From: Streptomyces sp. KL109B
GTDB lineage: Bacteria; Actinomycetota; Actinomycetes; Streptomycetales; Streptomycetaceae
Direction: 5' to 3'
Assembly: GCF_030766935.1 (NCBI RefSeq)
Contig: NZ_JASERL010000012.1
Coordinates: 124,001-188,000, forward strand
DNA: 64,000 nucleotides
Shown in pieces: positions 58,265-64,000 of this stretch. A model generated the notes under the pieces. That model had not been told where the DNA came from. It made no database searches and saw only the letters and a program-made list of their open reading frames with translations. Made by a program: the position numbers and the translations under genes. Every line of letters starts with the position of its first letter. Position 1 is the stretch's first letter.

Positions 58265-58621
58265 CTAGGTGCCGACAAGTCGGGAACGGATCAGGAAACG
58301 CACGCCTTCGGGTGCTTCCAGCGAGAACCCGCTGCCGCGCCCCTCGACGACGTCCACGATGAGCCGCGTATGACTCCACACCTCGTACTGGCTCTTCGAC
58401 ATCCAGAACGAGACGGGCTCGGCCACCCCCTCCACGGCGAGCTCGCCGAGCAGCACATCGGAGCCTCCCGTGCGGAACTCGCCCTCCGGGTAGCACATCG
58501 GGGCGCTGCCGTCGCAGCAGCCGCCGGACTGGTGGAACATCAGCGGACCGTGGGCCTCGCGCAGCCGCCGCACCAGGTCGGCGGCCGCGGACGTCAGCTC
58601 CACGCGGGGTACGTCGCTCAT
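58265..58621 (-). CDS. DUF779 family protein
   Basis: A 118-aa protein with the diagnostic MFHQSGGCCDGSAPMCYPEG, FWMSKSQYEVWSHTRLIVDV and GRGSGFSLEAPEGVRFL. The Cys-Cys and further Cys suggest metal or redox chemistry. It usually neighbours aldehyde or alcohol dehydrogenase genes; here none is adjacent. ATG at 58621. Upstream of the glycosidase gene in the same direction, 38-bp gap. Confidence 0.87.
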   Translation of the reverse strand: MSDVPRVELTSAAADLVRRLREAHGPLMFHQSGGCCDGSAPMCYPEGEFRTGGSDVLLGELAVEGVAEPVSFWMSKSQYEVWSHTRLIVDVVEGRGSGFSLEAPEGVRFLIRSRLVGT

Positions 58622-58695
58622 GACACGCCAGTCAAACGGGCAGGACGTTGCGACCACGTTGCACGCGCGGCCGGCCCGGCGCATAAGCTCCGCAC

Positions 58696-59076
58696 ATGGA
58701 ACAGAGGGAGATCATTCTGCGGGCGATCGGCGTGCTCACCGAGACCCACGAGATGGTGCGCAGGCTCAGCGACGGCGAGACGCTCGACACCGACCTGACG
58801 CAACTGGGGCGGCTCGTGTCGGAGGTGTTCCCGACCATCGAGATCCCTTCGGGGGCCACCGCGGAGGAGGCCGCCGAACTCACCATCGCCGCGCTGATGC
58901 CGGCGAGCGTGTCGCTCGTCGAGGCCTTCGCGTTCCTCTTCACGCAGCTCGCGAAGGTCCACGACGAGGGGCGCGGCGACGTCAGCTCCAGCGAGCTGCT
59001 CCAGGAGATCGCCCTGCGGATGTCCGACCCGGGAGACCCGGGCGACACCGACGAGGCGGACGAGGAACTGGGCTGA
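58696..59076 (+). CDS. Conserved hypothetical protein, helical
   Basis: A 126-aa acidic, mostly helical cytoplasmic protein with a C-terminal Asp/Glu-rich tail (DPGDPGDTDEADEELG). No family recognised. TAAGCT lies 6 nt before the ATG without a ribosome site (leaderless layout). Divergent from the DUF779 gene and 19 bp from the convergent uncharacterised gene. Confidence 0.65.
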   Translation: MEQREIILRAIGVLTETHEMVRRLSDGETLDTDLTQLGRLVSEVFPTIEIPSGATAEEAAELTIAALMPASVSLVEAFAFLFTQLAKVHDEGRGDVSSSELLQEIALRMSDPGDPGDTDEADEELG

Positions 59077-59095
59077 GCTCGCGCGGCCGAAGCGG

Positions 59096-60241
59096 CTACT
59101 TGTGCGGGCCCCTGAAGCGGCCGAACGCCTTGCCGAGCGTGCCGAACGGTGACGCGTCCTTGCCCGTCGGATCCACCGGCGGGCGCGGCACGCCGTCGCC
59201 GCCCGTCGCCTCGGCGAGCGCCGCCCGCGCCGCTTCCGCCGCCTCGCGGTAGCTGTCCCGGGACCGCGTCATCGCGTCGAGCGCCTCGGCGTACTTCGTG
59301 ACCATGTCCTGCGCGTGCGTCAGCTCCTCGTCGGGCGTCAGCAGGTGCCAGCCCTTGCGCAGCCGCGTGAGGGCCTGCTCCGCCTCGGCGGTCAGCGGGC
59401 GCGGAAAGGCCGTGAACTCCCGGATCCGGTCGAGGAGTTCGGTCGGCTCGCTGCCGTCGAGGAACACGCTGCGCACGGTGAAACGGTCCGCCGCGTAGTC
59501 CGGGTGCGGTGGCGTGGTCGGCAGCACGACACCCCCGCCGCGCGGCAGCCCCGCCTTGAAGTCCTTGCGCAGCCCGAAGTCCACGATCTGCGCCTGCTCC
59601 GGCGTCGCCCGGTGCTCGATCACCCGGTGCTGCAGGCTCGGCGGCAGGTGCCGCATGATGGACCGCTGCCCCTGGGCGTCCGGAGTCATCGCCTCGTGGA
59701 TGACGACCTGCACGTACCAGCTGTCGCGCGAGCAGTCCTTCAGGAGGCGGCGCAGCGCGTCGTCGTCCTTCGGGAGGTGGTTCGGCGCGCGCAGCCGAAG
59801 GCCCGCCACCGTGTCGTGGTCCCACGGCACCCGGTCGCTGTCCGGCCAGAACATCGAAGCGGGCGACGGCCAGGCCAGCTCCCAGGCCCGCTCCGCCTCC
59901 GCCGCGAGGATCCAGGTGACGCCTTCGGTGTGCTTGCGGGGCTCCGGGTCGTACGTCGTGAGCTGGCCGCGCACCGTCACGTTCTCGGCCACCCGCCAGC
60001 GCGCCTCGAAGACCCGCCGGGCGCCGGGCCCGGGTACGGCGTCCTCCTCGCGCGGGTGCAGCACCGTGGAACGCGAGGCGTCCTCGGGGTCGAGGTCGAG
60101 GAAGTCGTCGAGCACCCCCGCCGCCTTGAGGGCGATCAGGTTGCGCCGGACGTCCCGCTCGGGCTCGGGCCCGAGATGGCGCCCGCGGCCGAGCCACACG
60201 GTGTCGGGGACGGGGGTCGTGGTTGCGTTCTTCTTCGCCAT
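59096..60241 (-). CDS. Uncharacterised protein
   Basis: A 381-aa cytoplasmic protein, no signal peptide or membrane segment. N-terminal VWLGRGRHLGPEPERDVRRN, a central region rich in Trp (WYVQVVIHEAMTPDAQGQRS), and a C-terminal helical stretch with coiled-coil character (AQDMVTKYAEALDAMTRSRD, REAAEAARAALAEA). No known domain recognised by eye. ATG chosen at 60241, giving a Lys-rich start. Confidence 0.65.
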   Translation of the reverse strand: MAKKNATTTPVPDTVWLGRGRHLGPEPERDVRRNLIALKAAGVLDDFLDLDPEDASRSTVLHPREEDAVPGPGARRVFEARWRVAENVTVRGQLTTYDPEPRKHTEGVTWILAAEAERAWELAWPSPASMFWPDSDRVPWDHDTVAGLRLRAPNHLPKDDDALRRLLKDCSRDSWYVQVVIHEAMTPDAQGQRSIMRHLPPSLQHRVIEHRATPEQAQIVDFGLRKDFKAGLPRGGGVVLPTTPPHPDYAADRFTVRSVFLDGSEPTELLDRIREFTAFPRPLTAEAEQALTRLRKGWHLLTPDEELTHAQDMVTKYAEALDAMTRSRDSYREAAEAARAALAEATGGDGVPRPPVDPTGKDASPFGTLGKAFGRFRGPHK

Positions 60242-60399
60242 GGAGTCGTTCTGTGAGTGATCGGGGCGCGACCAGTATGGGTCCGTGGGCGCGCTGAAGC
60301 GAGGGCAGGGTGGGCCGGTGTCGGGATTGTCGCGCGTGCGTGCCCGATTCGCCCTCCGTGTACCCCGGCGTGGCGCGTTCGATCCCGTACGCTCGCCGA

Positions 60400-61020
60400 A
60401 TGGCCAGGTACTACGACGTGCACCCAGCAAACCCGCAAGCCCGTCTCATCTCCGCCATCGCGGACGGCATCCGCGACAGCGCCCTCGTCGCCTACCCCAC
60501 GGACTCCTGCTACGCGCTCGGCTGCCGGCTCGGCAACAAGGCGGGCGTGGACCGGATCCGGCAGATCAGGCAGCTCGACGACCGGCACCACTTCACGCTC
60601 GTCTGCCAGGACTTCGCGCAGCTCGGCAGGTTCGTACAGATCGACAACGACGTGTTCCGCGCCATCAAGGCGGCCACGCCCGGCAGTTATACGTTCATCC
60701 TGCCCGCCACGCGCGAAGTGCCGCGGCAGCTCCAGCACCCCAAGAAGAAGACCGTGGGCGTGCGCATCCCCGACCACGTCGTGACGCAGGCCCTGCTCGC
60801 CGAGCTCGGCGAACCGCTGCTGTCCAGCACGCTGCTGCTGCCCGGCGAGGAGGAACCGCTCACCCAGGGCTGGGAGATCAAGGAGCGGCTCGACCACCAG
60901 GTGGACGCCGTCGTGGACTCCGGCGACTGCGGCACCGTGCCCACGACGGTCATCGACTTCTCCGGCGGCGAGGCCGAGATCGTACGGCGCGGGGCGGGGG
61001 ACACCGACCGCTTCGAGTGA
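60400..61020 (+). CDS. Sua5/YciO/YrdC family protein (YciO-like)
   Basis: A 206-aa YrdC-fold protein: VAYPTDSCYALGCRLG, then RIRQIRQLDDRHHFTLVCQD, ATPGSYTFILPAT, KTVGVRIPDH, and SSTLLLPGEEEPL. The family makes threonylcarbamoyl-AMP for tRNA t6A. The YciO-type features and its likely co-existence with a true Sua5 elsewhere make its activity uncertain. TACGCT 6 nt before the ATG suggests a leaderless message. Confidence 0.85.
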   Translation: MARYYDVHPANPQARLISAIADGIRDSALVAYPTDSCYALGCRLGNKAGVDRIRQIRQLDDRHHFTLVCQDFAQLGRFVQIDNDVFRAIKAATPGSYTFILPATREVPRQLQHPKKKTVGVRIPDHVVTQALLAELGEPLLSSTLLLPGEEEPLTQGWEIKERLDHQVDAVVDSGDCGTVPTTVIDFSGGEAEIVRRGAGDTDRFE

Positions 61021-61039
61021 ACTATGTGGTGCCCATGAG

Positions 61040-61810
61040 TTACGTGGTGCCCAGATAGCGGATGTGCGGGCGGGTACCCGGAAGGGTGACCTCGGCCCGC
61101 ACCCCGTAGACGTCCGCGATGAGTTCCTCCGTCAGTACGTCGCCGGGCTCGCCCGCCGCCACCACGCGGCCCGCGCGCAGCACGACGACCCGCGCGCAGT
61201 AGGTGGCCGCCAGGTTCAGGTCGTGCAGGGCGACGACGCTCGTGACGTCCAGGGTGCCGATCAGGTCGAGGAGTTCGAGCTGGTGCTGGATGTCGAGGTG
61301 GTTCGTCGGCTCGTCGAGGAGCAGCTCGCGGGGCTCCTGCGCGAGGGCGCGCGCGATCTGGACGCGCTGGCGTTCGCCGCCGGACAGCGTGTGCCACAGG
61401 CGGTGCGCCCGGTCGGCGAGGCCGCTGCGCTCCAGGGCGGCGCGCACGGCCGCCTCGTCCGCCGCCGACGCCGGCTGCCAGGCGCGGCGGTGCGGGACCC
61501 GGCCCAGGCGTACGACGTCCGCGACCGTCAACTCGACCTGGGCGTCGGACTGTTGCTGCACCATCGCGATGCGGCGCGCGGCCTGCCTGCGGCCCACGGA
61601 GGCCAGCGGGTCGCCGTCGAGGGTGACGACGCCGGTGGACGGGGCGAGGACACCGGCGAGCAGCCGCAACAGGGTCGACTTCCCCGAGCCGTTGGGGCCG
61701 AGGATCCCGGTGACGGTGCCCGGCCGCGGGGTCAGGCTCACCCCGTCGAGGACCAGCGCCCCGCCCGGCGACCACGACACCCGCTCCGCGCTCAGCCCCG
61801 CCGCCGTCAT
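61040..61810 (-). CDS. btuD: Corrinoid/iron-type ABC transporter ATPase (BtuD-like)
   Basis: A 256-aa FecE/BtuD-type ATPase with Walker A GPNGSGKSTLLRLLAGVLAP (K44), signature LSGGERQRVQIARAL and Walker B LLLDEPTNHLD; H-loop ALHDLNLA. Overlaps the permease gene by 4 bp. The same family also serves siderophores, and related operons are labelled F420-0 transporters in some databases. The cobalamin riboswitch upstream favours corrinoids. Confidence 0.85.
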   Translation of the reverse strand: MTAAGLSAERVSWSPGGALVLDGVSLTPRPGTVTGILGPNGSGKSTLLRLLAGVLAPSTGVVTLDGDPLASVGRRQAARRIAMVQQQSDAQVELTVADVVRLGRVPHRRAWQPASAADEAAVRAALERSGLADRAHRLWHTLSGGERQRVQIARALAQEPRELLLDEPTNHLDIQHQLELLDLIGTLDVTSVVALHDLNLAATYCARVVVLRAGRVVAAGEPGDVLTEELIADVYGVRAEVTLPGTRPHIRYLGTT

Positions 61811-62853
61811 CGCACACTCCGTCCCCGGTACAGCACAAGCACGAACGCCGGCACACCGATCAGCGACGTCACCACACCCACCGGAACCTCCTGCGGTTCG
61901 AGCACCGTCCGCGCCACCGTGTCCACCCACACCAGGAACACCGCCCCGGAGAGCGCCGTCACCGGCAGCAGCCGGGCGTGCCCCGGACCCACCAGGGCTC
62001 GCGCCGCGTGCGGCAGGACCAGGCCGACGAAGCCGATCGCCCCCGCCGCGCTCACAAGGGCCGCCGTGAGCAGCGCCGTCACACACAGCAGCACCAGGCG
62101 TGTGCGGGCCACCTGGACGCCGAGCGTGGCCGCGGCCTCCGCCCCGAAGGCGAACGCGTCGAGGGTCCGCCCGTACGCCAGACACACCACGAGCGCCACG
62201 ACGAGCACGGCCAGGCACAGCCACACCTCCGTCCAGCCGACGCCGCTGAGCGAGCCGAGCAGCCAGAACAGCACGCCGCGCGTCGTCTCCGCGTCGGCGG
62301 ACGTGAGGACGACGAACGAGGTCAGCGCCGAGAACAGCTGCATCGCCGCGACCCCGCACAGCACCACCCGGTCCGTGCTGCCGCCCAACGTGTGACTCAG
62401 CACGAGGACCAGCGCGAACGAACACACCGCTCCGACGAACGCGCCGCCGGACACCGAGATGGCGCCGCCGCCGAGCCCGAGCACCACGACGAGCACCGCC
62501 CCGGTCGACGCCCCCGACGACACACCGAGCACGAACGGATCGGCCAGCGGATTGCGCAGCAGCGCCTGGAGCACCGCGCCGCACACCGCGAGCCCGGCCC
62601 CGCACACCGCCGCGAGCAGCGTCCGCGGCAGCCGCAGATTCCATACGATGCCGTCCCGGATCGGCGACAGGTCCGAGGTGCCGAGCCCCATCCGGTCGCC
62701 CACCGCCGCCCACACGTCGCCGACCCGGATCTCGGCCGGCCCGATGGTGATCGCGACGGCCACGGAGGCGCACAGCGCGGCGAGCCCGGCCGCCCAGCCG
62801 AGGGTGGCCCGGAACCGGAAGCGTGGGAAGGCGCGAAGGGAGGCGGCCGTCAT
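61807..62853 (-). CDS. btuC: FecCD/BtuC family permease
   Basis: A 348-aa permease with about ten membrane helices: RLPRTLLAAVCGAGLAVCGA, LRNPLADPFVLGVSSGASTG (the FecCD hallmark), and AGAIGFVGLVLPHAARALVG. Coupled by 4-bp overlaps to genes on both sides. Forms the channel for the corrinoid importer. Confidence 0.9.
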   Translation of the reverse strand: MTAASLRAFPRFRFRATLGWAAGLAALCASVAVAITIGPAEIRVGDVWAAVGDRMGLGTSDLSPIRDGIVWNLRLPRTLLAAVCGAGLAVCGAVLQALLRNPLADPFVLGVSSGASTGAVLVVVLGLGGGAISVSGGAFVGAVCSFALVLVLSHTLGGSTDRVVLCGVAAMQLFSALTSFVVLTSADAETTRGVLFWLLGSLSGVGWTEVWLCLAVLVVALVVCLAYGRTLDAFAFGAEAAATLGVQVARTRLVLLCVTALLTAALVSAAGAIGFVGLVLPHAARALVGPGHARLLPVTALSGAVFLVWVDTVARTVLEPQEVPVGVVTSLIGVPAFVLVLYRGRSVR

Positions 62854-63878
62854 CGGGCGAGGCCGAACTCGCGCAGCCCGGCCGCCACTTGCTCCACACC
62901 GTCGACCGTCCGGATCGTCGGGTTCATCGCCTGCCCGCTGAGGCGCACGTACCGCTTCTTCTTGACGGCCGTCATGTGCTTCGTGACGGGATTCGACTCC
63001 AAGAACCTGATCTTCTGCGCGGCCGACTCCGCCGACTGCGAGCGGCGCGTCAGATCGCCGATGACCAGCACGTCCGGGTCGCGGTCCGCGACCGTCTCCC
63101 AGTTGACCTGCGGCCACTCGGCACGTGTGTCGTCGAAGACATTGCGTGCCCCGGTCTCCTTGGTGATGACACCGGGAGCCCCGCAACAGCCCGCCATATA
63201 GGGCGAGTCCGAGTTCGCGAACCAGTACGCGACGTCGACACCGTGCGCGTCCAGGCCCGAAGTGGCCTTACGGACCCGGGACTTGAGGTCGTCGATCAGC
63301 TTCTCGCCGCGCTCCTCCACGTCGAAGACGCGCGCCAGATCCCGGATCTCGCCGTACACGGCGTCGAGCCCCAGCGTCTTCGTCCGTACGCCGTCCCCGT
63401 CGCCGTTGTCCTTGCCGACGCAGTCGCTGGGGGAGAGGTACGTGGGCACGCCGAGCTTCTCGAACTCCGCGCGCGACGCCACACCGCCCTTGCCGAGGGT
63501 GTACGTGAACGAGGCGGCGGCGAAGTCGGGTTCGGTGCCGAGGACCTTCTCGAACGACGGGTAGCGGTCGGCGAGGCGCGACACCTTCGCGTTCGCCTTC
63601 GCCAGGTTCTTCAGGACCGGATCGGTCCAGGTGCCGGTGCCCACCATCCGGTCCGCCAGGCCGAGCGAGAGCATGATCTCGGCGGAGCCCTGGTCGAGGG
63701 CGACGGCCCGCTTCGGGGTGTGCTCGACCTCGACCTTCCTGCCGCAGTTGTCGAGGGTGACCCCGCCACCGCCGGCCTTGTCGTCCTCGGCGGCCCCGGT
63801 CGTGGTGCCGCACCCGGTGAGCAGCAGGGCACCCGCCAACAGCGGTATGCATCGGCGGAGTTGACGTGCGAACAGCAC
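62850..63878 (-). CDS. btuF: Corrinoid-binding lipoprotein (BtuF-like)
   Basis: A 342-aa class III binding protein with a lipobox at Cys23 (GALLLTGC). Fold begins VTLDNCGRKVEVEHTPKRAV; an internal VAYWFANSDSPYMAGCCGAP and DPDVLVIGDL follow. GTG at 63878 is chosen for its AAGGA site; an ATG nine codons earlier lacks one. Lies just downstream of a cobalamin riboswitch fragment. Confidence 0.85.
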   Translation of the reverse strand: MLFARQLRRCIPLLAGALLLTGCGTTTGAAEDDKAGGGGVTLDNCGRKVEVEHTPKRAVALDQGSAEIMLSLGLADRMVGTGTWTDPVLKNLAKANAKVSRLADRYPSFEKVLGTEPDFAAASFTYTLGKGGVASRAEFEKLGVPTYLSPSDCVGKDNGDGDGVRTKTLGLDAVYGEIRDLARVFDVEERGEKLIDDLKSRVRKATSGLDAHGVDVAYWFANSDSPYMAGCCGAPGVITKETGARNVFDDTRAEWPQVNWETVADRDPDVLVIGDLTRRSQSAESAAQKIRFLESNPVTKHMTAVKKKRYVRLSGQAMNPTIRTVDGVEQVAAGLREFGLAR

Positions 63879-63928
63879 GGAGTTTCCTTCGCGTCCAGGG
63901 CTCATACGCGGAGCCGGCCTACGGTCCC

Positions 63929-63957
63929 GCCCCCGCCGCCACGCGGCGCCCGGGGGC
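63929..63957 (-). terminator. Strong hairpin between riboswitch and btuF
   Basis: GCCCCCG and GCC on one side pair with GGC and CGGGGGC on the other around a short loop, a very stable GC stem in the leader, about 50 nt before the btuF start. It may be the riboswitch expression platform, as terminator or as part of an RBS-sequestering fold. No U-tract follows. Confidence 0.4.
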
Positions 63958-64000
63958 CGCCAGCAGGTCTTCGGACTCGGGGTCGGCCGCGCGGAGCGCC
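63945..64000 (-). ncRNA. Cobalamin riboswitch, 3' part
   Basis: On the minus strand 63980-63961 reads CCGAGTCCGAAGACCTGCTG, matching the conserved 3' segment (AGTCNGAnACCTGCC) of cobalamin riboswitches. It lies directly upstream of the btuFCD-like operon. The rest, including the B12 box and receptor core, would lie beyond base 64000. Confidence 0.75.

Overview
The window looks like a Streptomyces chromosome, or that of a very close relative. GC content and third-codon-position GC are very high, GTG and TTG starts are common, and genes are packed with ATGA/GTGA overlaps. It also has many leaderless-looking promoters (TAnnnT 6-7 nt before the start), Streptomyces-type interspersed GC-rich repeats, Tat-type exported enzymes and many TetR/LacI/XRE regulators. 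I see no rRNA, tRNA, CRISPR array, insertion sequence or prophage. It is mostly catabolic and transport territory.

Layout. (1) 1-9385: 3' end of an acyl-CoA thioesterase II gene, then a six-gene beta-oxidation-type operon (acyl-CoA dehydrogenase, SDR, thiolase, two acyl-CoA dehydrogenases, FAS1/MaoC-type dehydratase) facing a class III CoA-transferase and a TetR regulator; three CGAWYGTTC sites probably tie them together. (2) 9386-10134: decayed DNA with an MFS C-terminal remnant abutting an ANTAR-domain remnant, plus a small coiled-coil ORF. (3) 10324-16168: pirin, then an OpuC-like glycine betaine/choline ABC importer whose ATPase gene lies convergent to the rest, with an FAD amine oxidase between them. 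(4) 16192-33853: an L-rhamnose locus. rhaI, an aldolase/dehydrogenase fusion, rhaB and lutABC run leftward; a RhaTPQS-type ABC importer and mutarotase run rightward; a secreted GH78 rhamnosidase and a LacI repressor follow. Together they can cleave rhamnosides, import rhamnose and turn it into dihydroxyacetone phosphate plus lactaldehyde, lactate and finally pyruvate. Divergent promoters in the rha intergenic region each carry a repressor-like palindrome just after the -10.

(5) 33939-46154: single genes, namely an F420-type nitroreductase, S33 hydrolase, LmbE-like deacetylase, stand-alone hydroxymethylbilane synthase, an MFS pump with TetR repressor and twin operators, TetR/SDR, enoyl-CoA hydratase, PPOX oxidoreductase, SDR, a DUF2975/XRE pair, and a TrxR-like flavoprotein facing a cupin-XRE regulator. 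(6) 46264-49540: a quinone oxidoreductase with a translationally coupled acyl-CoA dehydrogenase pair. (7) 49628-54745: a five-gene nikABCDE-like ABC importer preceded by a near-perfect Nur (nickel-responsive Fur) box. (8) 54751-61020: a hexanucleotide repeat, an AadA-like nucleotidyltransferase, a Tat-exported PLC/GDPD-like phosphodiesterase, small membrane protein, phosphodiester glycosidase, DUF779 protein, two uncharacterised proteins and a YciO/Sua5-like protein. (9) 61040-64000: a BtuD/BtuC/BtuF-like operon reading leftward; its leader at the window edge carries the 3' part of a cobalamin riboswitch, which points to corrinoid uptake.

No clearly new multi-gene system was found. The most informative signals are regulatory: the Nur box, the cobalamin riboswitch, the symmetric rhamnose operators and the TetR twin operators.
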